Assembly: GCA_964504445.1 (NCBI GenBank)
Contig: CAZDEO010000015.1
Span: 15,470-79,469, forward strand
DNA from: JACSRF01 sp964504445
Lineage (GTDB): Bacteria; Chloroflexota; Anaerolineae; Promineifilales; Promineifilaceae
Direction: 5' to 3'
DNA length: 64,000 nt
Shown: piece by piece, positions 8,174 through 16,705 of the stretch
How positions within the stretch are numbered: position 1 is the stretch's first letter
Layout: every line of letters begins with the position of its first letter
The notes under the pieces: generated by a model
What the model was told of the DNA's origin: nothing
Seen by the model: only the letters and a program-made list of their open reading frames with translations
Database searches by the model: none
Position numbers and translations under genes: made by a program

Positions 8174-9514
8174 ATGCGACAACGCCGATTCTTACTGCGG
8201 GCGTTCACCTTGATGACAACAGGATTTCTGATCATGTGGTCTCTGCCCACTATCCTGAAAGCGATCCCCAGCCGCTATGTAGCCCGCCTGCCGGAGCCAA
8301 TGCAGGTGCTTGGTGAGCGGGGTGAAGGTGTCCCCGTTTTACCGACCGCAGCGACACCGGTAAATACTGCGCTGCTGCTGGCGGAATCAGCCATGCAGAC
8401 GCCTGCCAGCGCAATGTCTTATCCCGAACCACCGACACCGACGCCATTTGCTGCAGATCCATTATCGGGAGAGGCGGCAAGCCTCCCCACGGCTGTGCCC
8501 ACCAACACCCCGCTGCCGTCTCCCTCGCCCATCCCGCTGCCTGCCGCCGCGCGACTGGACGGTTTTCGGCACCAGTTTCAAACCTGGAATAACTGCGGTC
8601 CGGCTACTACGGCCATGGCCCTGAGCTATTTTGGTCTCAACCTGGATCAGGCAGAAACGGCCGTCTACCTCAAGCCCAGCCCTGAAGACCGCAACGTCAG
8701 CCCCTATGAAATCAGCCGTTACGTTAACGAACAGACACCCTATGGGGCTCTGGAGCGCACGAACGGTACATTAGCAATGATCAAGCGACTGGTTGCCGGC
8801 GGATTCCCGGTCATGATTGAACTGGGCATTGAACCGCCGGGAGAATATCGCTGGTTAGGTTGGTACGGTCATTACCTGCTGGTGGTAGCTTATGACGATA
8901 CTCAGAAACAGTTCTGGGTGTATGATTCCTGGTTCGGCACCAGTGACAGACCAATGGAAAATGCGACGGTTGACGGCCGTATTCTGACTTATGCAGATGC
9001 CGACAACCAGTGGCGACAGTTCAATCGCAATTACATTGTTTTTTACCGCCCTGAGCAGCAGGCAGAACTCGTTGACATGATTGGCGACGAGATGAATGAT
9101 TCGGTCATGTGGCAGCATTCGCTTGCCCAGGCCCGGGCCGAACTGGGGCGGGAGCCGGAAGATGCATTTCTGTGGTTTAATCTAGGTACGAGCTATGTTC
9201 AGTTGGGCCAGTATGAACATGCCGCTGCCGCGTTCGACCAGGCACGGGCTATCGGATTGCCCTGGCGTATGTTGTGGTATCAGTTTGGACTCTACGAAGC
9301 CTATTATCAGGTTGGTCGGCATGAAGATGTATTGCTGTTGGCTGATGTAACCCTGAAAGACCGCCCTTATTTCGAAGAATCTTTCTACTATCGCGGATTG
9401 GCACAGGAAGCATTGGGCGATGTAGTCGCCGCCACAAACAGCTTCCAAAGAGCAGCTGATTTCAACCCCGGTTTCCAACCCGCCGTGGAGGCATTGGCCC
9501 GGCTGCGTGATTAA
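8174..9514 (+). CDS. C39-type peptidase with TPR repeats (paralogue 1)
   Basis: A protein of about 446 residues with an N-terminal membrane helix, a Thr/Pro-rich linker, a peptidase C39-like domain and C-terminal TPR repeats. Catalytic residues visible are Cys in WNNCGPATTA, His in WYGHYLLVV and Asp in VYDSWFG. The TPR part has WFNLGTSYVQLGQYEHA and a second repeat ending in NPGFQPA. The catalytic domain is predicted outside the cell. An upstream TTG at 8153 with GAAGGA before it is an alternative start. It is followed 24 bases later by a paralogue of the same architecture. Confidence 0.88.
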   Translation: MRQRRFLLRAFTLMTTGFLIMWSLPTILKAIPSRYVARLPEPMQVLGERGEGVPVLPTAATPVNTALLLAESAMQTPASAMSYPEPPTPTPFAADPLSGEAASLPTAVPTNTPLPSPSPIPLPAAARLDGFRHQFQTWNNCGPATTAMALSYFGLNLDQAETAVYLKPSPEDRNVSPYEISRYVNEQTPYGALERTNGTLAMIKRLVAGGFPVMIELGIEPPGEYRWLGWYGHYLLVVAYDDTQKQFWVYDSWFGTSDRPMENATVDGRILTYADADNQWRQFNRNYIVFYRPEQQAELVDMIGDEMNDSVMWQHSLAQARAELGREPEDAFLWFNLGTSYVQLGQYEHAAAAFDQARAIGLPWRMLWYQFGLYEAYYQVGRHEDVLLLADVTLKDRPYFEESFYYRGLAQEALGDVVAATNSFQRAADFNPGFQPAVEALARLRD

Positions 9515-9538
9515 GAAAAACCCTTCAGGAGTACAATC

Positions 9539-10918
9539 ATGAAAAAGCCTTTAAGTAAGCAGTGGAAGTATGCCATCTTGCTCGTTGCCCTGGCGCAAAT
9601 CGTCATCGTCATCGGGCTGTTGGCGCTGCCGCCTTTGGTGCGGGCGCTGCCCGGCGAATTGCGCGTGCGCCTGGCACAGGTGCCGCTGGGTGATGTACTG
9701 CTAGATGTCGGGGTCACTCCCATGCCGACAGCACTGCCTGTCCCGGTGAATGCGGTCGGGCAAACACGGATCACAATACCGGCGCTGGCAACAGCAGCGA
9801 TTATTCCGGAAGAAACGGCCGTTCCCACCAGGCCGATGGTCACCGCCGATGCCGAAAAAACGGATGCGCTGGCAACATCGGCTGCAGCGACGCTCACGGA
9901 GACCCCGTTACCCACCAGCACACCAACGGCCGTTCCCCTGCCCAGACAGGTGCGCATTGAAGGGGTGGACATCATCGCCCAGGGTTTCAACAATTGCGGC
10001 CCGGCAAACTTGACTATCAACCTCAACTTCTACGGAAATCCGACCACGCAAGCGGAGGCGGCTGCGTTTCTCAAACCCAACCGGGAAGATCGCAATGTCA
10101 GCCCTTGGCAGATGGTGGATTACGTTAATGAACGCACTGATCTGCGTGCTTTCATCGCCAGCGGCGGTGACCTGAACCTGCTGAAACGTTTGTTAGCGGC
10201 CGGTTTCCCGGTGGTGATTGAGAAAGGGTACGAACTGCCGCGCGAAGGGTGGCTGGGTCACTACCTCACGATTTTCGGCTACGACGACGATACACGTGAG
10301 ATGGTGAGCATGGACACCAATTTAGGTCCCTGGGATGGCAGCGGCCGCTACGACTCCTATGAAGACATCGAGAAATATTGGCAGCAATTTAATTACACCT
10401 TCTTCGTCGTTTATCCACCGGAAAAGGAGCAGCAAGTCTACGACATCCTGGGCCTCGAGATGCTCGATACGGCAACGATGTGGCAGCGTGCGGCAGAAAA
10501 GACGCAGGCCGAAATTGACGCCGATCCGGAGAACGCCTTTGCCTGGTTTAACCTGGGCAGCAGCCTGACACGCCTGGGTGAATTGACGGGCGAGGGATCT
10601 TTCTATGAAAATGGCGCGGCCGCATTTGACCAGGCCTTTATTCTGGGGCTGCCGCCGCGAATTCTCTGGTACCAATTTCGGCCGTATATTGCCTACATGC
10701 GCACAGACCGTTATCAGGAGATGATCGATTTGGCCGACGCCGTCCTGGAAACACAGGGCGGGCGTAACGTTGAAGAAACGTACCTTTACAAAGGCCATGC
10801 GCTTGCATTTTTGGGAGAAGGACCAGCTGCAGTGACCGCATATGAACAAGCGATACGCCTGAATGAGAATTTTTATCCGGCGCAGTGGGCGCTGGACTCG
10901 ATAACCGGTGGTGGTTGA
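9539..10918 (+). CDS. C39-type peptidase with TPR repeats (paralogue 2)
   Basis: A 459-residue paralogue of the preceding gene with the same order: membrane helix (about 12-32), Thr/Pro/Ala linker, C39-like domain and TPR tail. Catalytic positions are Cys in FNNCGPANLT, His in WLGHYLTIFG and Asp in SMDTNLG. The block LKPxxEDRNVSP is shared almost unchanged by both paralogues. An AGGAG site precedes the ATG. The tandem pair arose by duplication. No bacteriocin precursor or ABC exporter lies nearby, so these are probably cell-surface proteases rather than bacteriocin processors. Confidence 0.88.
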   Translation: MKKPLSKQWKYAILLVALAQIVIVIGLLALPPLVRALPGELRVRLAQVPLGDVLLDVGVTPMPTALPVPVNAVGQTRITIPALATAAIIPEETAVPTRPMVTADAEKTDALATSAAATLTETPLPTSTPTAVPLPRQVRIEGVDIIAQGFNNCGPANLTINLNFYGNPTTQAEAAAFLKPNREDRNVSPWQMVDYVNERTDLRAFIASGGDLNLLKRLLAAGFPVVIEKGYELPREGWLGHYLTIFGYDDDTREMVSMDTNLGPWDGSGRYDSYEDIEKYWQQFNYTFFVVYPPEKEQQVYDILGLEMLDTATMWQRAAEKTQAEIDADPENAFAWFNLGSSLTRLGELTGEGSFYENGAAAFDQAFILGLPPRILWYQFRPYIAYMRTDRYQEMIDLADAVLETQGGRNVEETYLYKGHALAFLGEGPAAVTAYEQAIRLNENFYPAQWALDSITGGG

Positions 10919-11054
10919 TACAGGATCAACTACCAGGCTTGCAAAAATGCGTGACGAAAAAGACCTGTTTACTATTCGTTTTGATTTGGTTGGTGTTGCT
11001 ATCAGCATGAGAGAGCAGTGGTAACAGTGATATCGGGCGTGGCCTCGGTGCATG

Positions 11055-13304
11055 CTATTCCCAGGGGTAGGGTGTCAGCGGCTGAATGCCGTAGTACAGT
11101 TCGACCACACGCCGGAAAATAGGCGCGGCTACCTCTGAACCTTCGCCGGCATTTTCCATTAAGACGACGATGGCAATCTCTGGCTCCGTAACCAGCACGC
11201 CGTCGGGGCGGGTATAAGGCATGGCCGGCGCGTAACCAGCAAACCAGGCGTGCGGTTCCCCGCCAGTTTCGCTGGTGCCTGTTTTGCCGGCGACGGGAAT
11301 AGCAAGTTGGTCCAGGGGCTCTACGGCCGTTCCCAAGATCTCATTATTTGCGACTCCCCACATTCCCTGGCGAATAGATTCCAGGTTTTCAGAACTCAAT
11401 GGCAGCGCACCGACAGGTTCCACCGACTGTACAGTAACGGGAACGCCATCGCCGCCAATAAAGTCTACAAGTGTCGGCGGCAGCAGCGTACCGTCATTGG
11501 CGATGGCCGCCATAACCTGGGCCAATTGCAATGGTGTCACCAGTACAAATCCCTGACCAATGCCCATGTTAACTGCGTCGCCTGCTTCCCAGAGCGTGCC
11601 TTGAACACTTAATTTGTACTCAGGATCAGGGACAAGCCCTGCTGCTTCCTGTAAGGCGTCAATGCCCGCAGGCGTGCCAAAGCCAAACAGACGCGCCATT
11701 TGCGGCAGAAGGAGCGGATCTGCTTCGTTAAGCTGATAAGCGACCTCGTAAAAACAGGTGTTACATGAAGCCATCAGCGCTTCAACCAACGTTAGCGTGC
11801 CGTGTCCACCTTCCTGCCAATCATATTTGGTGAAACCCAATCCTAACCTGTCCCAGGAGCCGGTGCTGGTATATTCACTCTCCGGTGTGTAGAGACCACT
11901 GTTTAAGGCGGCGGCCATCGTCACGATTTTAAATGTTGAACCGGGCGGGTATTGGTTTTGGACAGCCCGGTTGAGTAACGGCCGTTGTGGATCGTTGAGA
12001 GCCTCGTTTAGACCGGCGACGGCATGGAGTCGCAGTGGATCAAAAATAGCAGGATCGTATGTGGGGAAGCTGGTCATTGCCCGCACTTGGCCTGTGGCCA
12101 CGTCCAGCACAATGACAGCTCCGGCCGAGCCTTCAGGATGGGTGGTTACGGCCGTTGCCAATGCTTCGGCCACAGCCTGTTGCAGTTCAAGATCAATTGT
12201 GGTGTAGACAGACTGCGCCGTACTCTCCGGAATAACAGTCACTCGGTTGCCTGCATCATCCTCAATTACCAGCACGTTGCCAACCCCGCTGAGATACCGT
12301 TCACCCCACGCCTCCAGGCCGGTCAGCCCAACCTGTTCATCTCCCAGGTATCCTTCTGCCTGATAACGCTCAAGTTGTCCGGCCGGAATAAAGCCGGTAT
12401 AGCCTATAATGTGGGCTGCCGCGCTGCCTGCCGGATAAAGACGGGCTGAACGCTCTTGAATAGTTAACCCGGCGCCAACGTGAGGCTGAAGCTGGTCGCT
12501 GTGGGTGTCCAGCACGTCACCGGTGATATCGGCGACAGGCCAATTCTGGTCAGGAGCAGCATCCTCGTAGAGAGCTTTTATTTCTCCTGACGTCTGCTCC
12601 AGAAGGGGCGCAAGAGCCGCCAGCAGGCCCTCTTCATTGGCGATTTGGCCGGGGATTACGCCAAGTGTTGCTACGGTACCCTGATGGGCAAGTAAACGAC
12701 CGTTCATATCGTAGATTTCCGCTCGCGGAATGCGCTCTCCTGGAACCAGGCGTAGCAGTTGTCCCGGCTGCAATTCTGGCAAAAGCAATCCCTCATGCCA
12801 GACGACCCCCCAACGTTCCTGGTTTTTGACCAGCTGTACCTGGTGTTCGCGGATGATCTCGCCGGCAACGGCCGTTTGCCAGACAACGCGTACACTCAGT
12901 TCGGCTTGGGTCTCATCTCTGGCGACCGCCAGCAGCTCAGCCTGCACATCTTCCACTGCGGCTGCTGTCATAGCCTCTTCGTAAAAAGTGACAAATGATT
13001 GGCTGTCAATACGTGCCTGGCTTTCCGGTGACAGCGCTGCATACATTTGGCCGTAGTCCTGCGCTGCCCAGGCACGATAGTAAGCCAGGGCTGTTGCAGC
13101 AACAGGAGCAGTTTCATTTGCCGCTTCTGGCGTGGGGGAAGAAATCGGAAGCGTTGCAGTGGGTGTCGACATCACAGTCAAGGTAGGTGCCGGCTCAAGC
13201 GACGGGGTCGGCGGCGCGCTGCGGCGACATGCGCCTGCCAGAAACAGCAACAGCAGCAAGAGGAAAACGTGCTCCCATCGATTTGGTAAAGAATACATAA
13301 ACAA
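11055..13304 (-). CDS. Class B penicillin-binding protein (PBP2/MecA-like) lipoprotein
   Basis: A 749-residue peptidoglycan D,D-transpeptidase. It has an N-terminal lipobox (LAGAC), an NTF2-like MecA_N domain (about 60-160), a PBP dimerisation domain and a transpeptidase domain. Active-site motifs are intact: STFK near residue 455, SCN near 512 and KTGTSE near 673. The order resembles PBP2a/PBP3-type enzymes with low beta-lactam affinity, although affinity cannot be read from sequence. It stands alone, convergent with the C39/TPR genes, and its promoter region carries a GCCAAATAGC element. Confidence 0.93.
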   Translation of the reverse strand: MFMYSLPNRWEHVFLLLLLLFLAGACRRSAPPTPSLEPAPTLTVMSTPTATLPISSPTPEAANETAPVAATALAYYRAWAAQDYGQMYAALSPESQARIDSQSFVTFYEEAMTAAAVEDVQAELLAVARDETQAELSVRVVWQTAVAGEIIREHQVQLVKNQERWGVVWHEGLLLPELQPGQLLRLVPGERIPRAEIYDMNGRLLAHQGTVATLGVIPGQIANEEGLLAALAPLLEQTSGEIKALYEDAAPDQNWPVADITGDVLDTHSDQLQPHVGAGLTIQERSARLYPAGSAAAHIIGYTGFIPAGQLERYQAEGYLGDEQVGLTGLEAWGERYLSGVGNVLVIEDDAGNRVTVIPESTAQSVYTTIDLELQQAVAEALATAVTTHPEGSAGAVIVLDVATGQVRAMTSFPTYDPAIFDPLRLHAVAGLNEALNDPQRPLLNRAVQNQYPPGSTFKIVTMAAALNSGLYTPESEYTSTGSWDRLGLGFTKYDWQEGGHGTLTLVEALMASCNTCFYEVAYQLNEADPLLLPQMARLFGFGTPAGIDALQEAAGLVPDPEYKLSVQGTLWEAGDAVNMGIGQGFVLVTPLQLAQVMAAIANDGTLLPPTLVDFIGGDGVPVTVQSVEPVGALPLSSENLESIRQGMWGVANNEILGTAVEPLDQLAIPVAGKTGTSETGGEPHAWFAGYAPAMPYTRPDGVLVTEPEIAIVVLMENAGEGSEVAAPIFRRVVELYYGIQPLTPYPWE

Positions 13305-13370
13305 ACCTTTCTTTGTGGTAGCGTCACTATGCCCCAGTCAGGATAGCATGGCTTAAACTAGGAGCATAGA

Positions 13371-13443
13371 GCCAAATAGCCTGTGATCATCCGTTCAAAT
13401 AATCTGAAACAAATTATCCAAACCAACAAACAAGCTATTTGGC
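13371..13443. repeat. Spaced inverted repeat GCCAAATAGC / GCTATTTGGC
   Basis: Two perfect 10-base arms at 13371-13380 and 13434-13443 lie in the 290-base divergent region between the PBP gene and the ferric-reductase-like gene. The same arms recur as a tight hairpin at 22849-22879. They may be operator half sites or a small dispersed repeat. Confidence 0.5.
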
Positions 13444-13594
13444 GGGGTAGGGGGCGTGTAAACGGCGTATGTCGTAACCAGACAGGATTCTGTAGAATCA
13501 CTATAGTGCTCCCTGGCGCTAATTCCAAAGAATGAATTAAGACCCATTAGCATGGGTACAAACGACAAGCAACTCAATTTATTAGTAGCTGCCT

Positions 13595-14317
13595 ATGGTT
13601 AAAAATGTTTATTTGCGTCATTTGTTTGTGGCCGTACTTGCCCTCTTGTTGGCGCTTCCGTTCTGGTACGGCCGTTTAGATTGGGATCCCGAAATGCGCT
13701 TGTGGCGCGCCATCGCTGACAGCAGCTTTCTACTATTCATATTCACATTGGCAGTAGGGCCACTCGTTAAACACTGGTCGGCGGCGAGCCGTCTAATTCC
13801 CTGGCGGCGTGAGACCGGTATTTGGTTCGGATTGATGGCTGTTTTACACGCCTTTCTCGTCTGGCAAGGTTGGGCGCGTTGGGATATCTGGCGATTTTTG
13901 GGTTATGAATTTGTTCCTGAACTGGGCCGGGTGGTTCGCCTTGAACCGGGATTTGGGCTGTCTAACCTGGTTGGCCTGGTGGCGCTCATCTTGACCCTGG
14001 CGCTGGTCGCGACCTCTTCTTCGTGGGCAGTCAATCGATTGGGGGCGTCTGCATGGAAGTGGTTGCATTACAGTTCCTACGCTATCTTTTACCTGGTTGT
14101 GTTACACGCTGTATACTTCCTTTTCATCCACTATACGCCATCCTTTCACCGTCGTGTTCCGGAAGATCCCAACTGGTTTCGCTATCCGTTTCTTATACTT
14201 TCCCTGATGGTGCCTGCTTTGCAGACATCGGCGTTTATCAAAACTGTCCGAAAACGACAGGCGGCCACGCAACCCCAGGTGGCTTCAGCCCGAAGACGCA
14301 AAAAGGTCCGTGTATAG
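13595..14317 (+). CDS. Ferric reductase-like transmembrane (YedZ/MsrQ-type) protein
   Basis: A 240-residue membrane protein with about six helices of the ferric-reductase-like domain. Conserved histidines that could bind heme are in VLHAFLVW and in KWLHYSSYA / VLHAVYFLF. YedZ/MsrQ proteins pass electrons from the quinone pool to the methionine sulfoxide reductase MsrP; no MsrP gene is present in the window, so the partner may be a neighbouring thiol protein. A basic tail (KRQAATQPQ...RRRKKVRV) is cytoplasmic. The redoxin selenoprotein gene follows 67 bases downstream in the same direction. Confidence 0.8.
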   Translation: MVKNVYLRHLFVAVLALLLALPFWYGRLDWDPEMRLWRAIADSSFLLFIFTLAVGPLVKHWSAASRLIPWRRETGIWFGLMAVLHAFLVWQGWARWDIWRFLGYEFVPELGRVVRLEPGFGLSNLVGLVALILTLALVATSSSWAVNRLGASAWKWLHYSSYAIFYLVVLHAVYFLFIHYTPSFHRRVPEDPNWFRYPFLILSLMVPALQTSAFIKTVRKRQAATQPQVASARRRKKVRV

Positions 14318-14384
14318 TCCAGATATAGTGACCCTCATAGATAGATGATGAGTTGGATTTGATCTTTAATCTGTAGGAGGAAAA

Positions 14385-14987
14385 ATGGCAAGAAAAAAAA
14401 CAAAACGTGCTCGACAGCAGGCAGAGCGACAAAAAGGTCGGCACCGCACCCGCTTATTGTGGGGCGGAGTGGCCACGGCCGTTTTGTTGGTCGTTGCGGC
14501 GTTTGTTGCACTGCGGCAGCCGGATACCGGCGGCGGCGAAACGGCCGATGACCTGCGCATCGCACCAGAGGTGGGCGCTCGGGCCCCAGATTTTGAACTG
14601 GTCACCCACGGGGGCGAGTCGGTCAGCCTCAGCGATTTTCGCGGCCAACCGGTGGCCGTCATGTTCATGCACACCTGGTGACCGGCTTGTAACGCAAGCG
14701 CACCGGCGGTGCGCTCCGCTTACGAAACATATCAGGATGATGGATTTGTCGTTCTTTCTGTAAGTATCCAGGAAAATGACGGAGCAGTAGCCGATTTCAT
14801 CGCTCGCTACGGATTGACATATCCGTTTCTGATGGACCGCGACGGCCAGATTAGCCGCGATTATCGTGTTGTTGCTACCCCCACAACCTATTTTATAGGA
14901 CCGGACGGTGTGGTCATCGACGTGCTGCCCGGCGTTGTCAGAGAAGGGTGGTTGGAACAAAATATTACCGCCGTTGAAAGTGGGTAA
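14385..14987 (+). CDS. Redoxin/TlpA-like selenoprotein (UxxC active site)
   Basis: A 200-residue protein if the TGA at 14679-14681 is read as selenocysteine. The N-terminus is basic with one membrane helix (about 26-45), then a redoxin fold (GARAPDFELVTHGG, FMHTW). The TGA falls exactly on the first catalytic cysteine, giving W-U-P-A-C where relatives have W-C-x-x-C; the frame then continues without interruption through the normal redoxin C-terminus (RVVATPTTYFIGPDG). Both halves are well conserved, so this is not a decayed gene. A hairpin begins 17 bases after the TGA. The likely role is a membrane-anchored thiol/selenol reductase. It is convergent with a CcdA-like selenoprotein gene. Confidence 0.85.
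14698..14714 (+). promoter_or_regulatory. Candidate bacterial SECIS of redoxin gene
   Basis: GCGCACC-GGC-GGTGCGC forms a perfect 7-bp stem with a GG-starting loop. The loop begins 24 bases after the TGA, inside the 16-37 base window known for bacterial SECIS elements. The region is GC-rich, so a chance hairpin is possible. Confidence 0.6.
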
Positions 14988-15026
14988 TCCAGATAGGGCG
15001 CATCCAAAATACGCACCCTCATCTGC

Positions 15027-15878
15027 TTAAACGGGGAAGAGCGCGGCAAACACATCGGCCCAGATGGCCAGGGCCAGCAGCCACCCGCCGATCACAATCA
15101 GGACGCCACCACTCCAGCGCTTGACAGCGTGGGTGCTCTGCTTGAGATTGGCGACGACCTGTTCCTGTGCAAAGCTAACGGCCGTTGCCAGGGCAAACAA
15201 CACCAGTGTCATTGTTAGGGCGGCGGCAGCAAAGGCTGTAAAAGCGGCTGTGTTACCACCGGTAGTTAGGGCGTGCCCGGCCAGGCCGGCCAGAATGGGT
15301 CCCGTTCAGCCAAAGCCAGCCAGAATATAACCAAATCCGTACAGGGCCACGCCGACCGTGGAGCGTTCACGGCGCAGGCGAGCCTGGGCGCGCCAAAGCG
15401 GCTGTAATATCCTATTTAACCCGGTGATCGTGAGGGATTTTCCTTGTGCCTGCCACAAGCCAAAGACAATTAGAACGACGCCGACGACGGCGCGCAGAAT
15501 ACGTCCGGCTCTGCTGGTGAAGGTAACGCGGGCAAAAAGGGGCGCGGCGCCAAGTGTCAGCGCTGCGCCGCTCAATAGTAGAAACAGGGCTGCGCCGGCG
15601 GCAAAAATGGCGGCAAAACGAACGAGTCGGCTGGGAGAACGCCCGTTTTCATCCCCCGCCTCCCGCGCCAGCAGCGTCATCAGCAGCGGAAAGGAACAGG
15701 GGGAGAATAATGACGCAATGCCGGCCAGCGCCGCCAAAATTAACAGGGAGATGCCCGTTTCCGCCGGTAAGTTGAACCGAGGATACAGAACGTAGCCGCC
15801 ATATCCAATAGCGACCAGCAGGATCAGACCGGTCACCAACAAGGCGTATTGAATGCGTCTGTTTTTTGTGTTCGTCAC
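15027..15878 (-). CDS. CcdA-like membrane thiol transporter, selenoprotein
   Basis: A 283-residue membrane protein when the TGA at 15306-15308 is read as selenocysteine. It has an extra N-terminal helix and then a CcdA-type core: first redox cysteine in LFSPCSFPLL, second redox position in AGFG-U-TGPILAGL where the family has Cys (GCTGP-like). The frame continues past the TGA for 92 conserved residues with two or three further helices. CcdA proteins move reducing power across the membrane to TlpA-like partners; the selenoprotein redoxin is next door. The GTG start overlaps the stop of the GDCCVxC gene (GTGA), so the two are coupled. Confidence 0.83.
15277..15293 (-). promoter_or_regulatory. 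Candidate bacterial SECIS of CcdA-like gene
   Basis: CTGGCC-GGCCT-GGCCGG forms a 6-bp stem (one G-U) with a loop starting GG. The loop begins 19 bases after the TGA. The placement fits known bacterial SECIS elements, but alternative pairings exist in this GC-rich stretch. Confidence 0.45.
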
Positions 15879-16087
15879 GCTTTTCTTGCTTCTTGCTGCT
15901 GGCTAACACAATGGTGATCACCATAGGAACAGATAACACAACAGTCGCCGGGCAACGGCCGTAATCTGGCGCCACAACTGGCACACGTATGAAACGCCAG
16001 TCAATAATCCAGGGGGATCTCTAGCTCAACAACATGATTACATTCCGGGCAGGTCAAGTTGGTGCGGGTAACAATTTGGTCAGTCAT
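15875..16087 (-). CDS. GDCCVxC-domain selenoprotein
   Basis: A 70-residue protein when the TGA at 16001-16003 is read as selenocysteine. It has an N-terminal TCPEC knuckle, then IPLDY-U-LAF where the family has a cysteine in its D-x-C-x-F/W segment, a CASCG knuckle and the hallmark LRPLPGDCCVICSYG. This family is known to contain both Cys and Sec members. The ATG at 16087 has GAGGA before it and lies 56 bases below a MerR-type promoter; the frame open to 16444 cannot be the gene because that promoter is inside it. The stop overlaps the CcdA-like start by four bases. It probably handles a soft metal or metalloid, by inference. Confidence 0.85.
15969..15984 (-). promoter_or_regulatory. Candidate bacterial SECIS of GDCCVxC gene
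   Basis: GTGCCA-GTTG-TGGCGC forms a 6-bp stem (one G-U) with a four-base loop starting G, 23 bases after the TGA. It is the third correctly placed hairpin behind a Sec-candidate TGA in this cluster. Confidence 0.5.
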
Positions 16088-16142
16088 GGTTGTATCCTCA
16101 TCGAGATGTGATTTGGCTACCTTATTCAGGCAGAGTGAAATA

Positions 16143-16174
16143 AGGATACACTTTCCAGTTGCTGGAATGTCAAG
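16143..16174 (-). promoter_or_regulatory. MerR-type promoter/operator of selenoprotein operon
   Basis: On the minus strand: -35 TTGACA (16169-16174), a 20-base spacer containing the perfect dyad TTCCAG-CAA-CTGGAA (16153-16167), and -10 TATCCT (16143-16148). A long spacer with a central dyad is the signature of MerR-family activation. It drives the GDCCVxC and CcdA-like genes and overlaps the end of the merR gene. Confidence 0.8.
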
Positions 16175-16589
16175 CCGCGTGGGGCCTGGCCTGCTCTCTG
16201 ACGAGATGGCAAACACAGTTTTTGCCATCAATGTCATCCGTAGGGAACGTTTCGCCAAGGCGGCGTAGATTGCGCAGTTCCATCTCCATGCGCTGTAATT
16301 CGACAATGCGCTGGCTGATTTCGTTTGCCTTCTCTTCCAACAGATCCAGCACGACCCGGCACGGCGCAATTTGCCGCTCACGTAAATCCAGGATCTCTTG
16401 AATATCGTCCAGCGAGAAATCAAGACGACGCGCACCGGCCACAAGTCTGGCCCGTTCTACGTCTGATGCATCATAGTCGCGGTAGCCGTTTTCCCGCCGC
16501 CTGGGAGGCGGCAGCAAACCGATCTTTTCATAATAGCGAATCGTTTTGGCGGGCAGGTTTGTTTGCTGGGAAAATTCTTTTATTTGCAT
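16170..16589 (-). CDS. MerR-family heavy-metal-responsive regulator
   Basis: A 139-residue regulator. The winged-helix N-terminus is typical (KEFSQQTNLPAKTIRYYEKI, NGYRDYD), followed by the dimerisation helix. Candidate metal ligands are Cys77 (IAPCRVV) and the C-terminal NCVCH (Cys125, Cys127, His128), arranged as in ZntR/CadR/PbrR-type sensors. The metal cannot be assigned. It sits directly upstream of the selenoprotein operon with the same dyad in both its own promoter and that of the operon, so it probably controls both. It is divergent from an MFS gene. Confidence 0.92.
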   Translation of the reverse strand: MQIKEFSQQTNLPAKTIRYYEKIGLLPPPRRRENGYRDYDASDVERARLVAGARRLDFSLDDIQEILDLRERQIAPCRVVLDLLEEKANEISQRIVELQRMEMELRNLRRLGETFPTDDIDGKNCVCHLVREQARPHAA

Positions 16590-16611
16590 AGGATCATCTC
16601 TTTACCTGTTT

Positions 16612-16642
16612 ATGATATACCTTCCAGTTACTGAAAGGTCAA
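16612..16642 (-). promoter_or_regulatory. MerR-type autoregulatory promoter
   Basis: Minus strand: -35 TTGACC (16637-16642), 19-base spacer, -10 TATCAT (16612-16617). The spacer holds ACCTTTCAG-TAA-CTGGAAGGT, nearly the same dyad as at 16153-16167. It lies 23 bases before the merR start and also between merR and the divergent MFS gene. Confidence 0.8.
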
Positions 16643-16705
16643 GGGACTGTTTTTTTAGGGGGATGCCGTTATGGTGTGGTAGATACCAAAGGATGCAGAC
16701 GGATT

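Noticed and set aside
10322..11053. 243-residue minus-strand frame
   Set aside because: It lies mostly opposite the second C39/TPR gene and has no protein-like features.
14679..14681. Reading the redoxin TGA as a nonsense mutation or sequencing error
   Set aside because: Three genes in 1.7 kb have a TGA exactly at a family redox-cysteine position and each continues conserved; Sec is the simpler reading, though the Sec machinery is not in the window.
16001..16444. 147-residue minus-strand frame starting within merR
   Set aside because: The first two thirds overlap merR and its downstream promoter; only the part from 16087 is the GDCCVxC gene.
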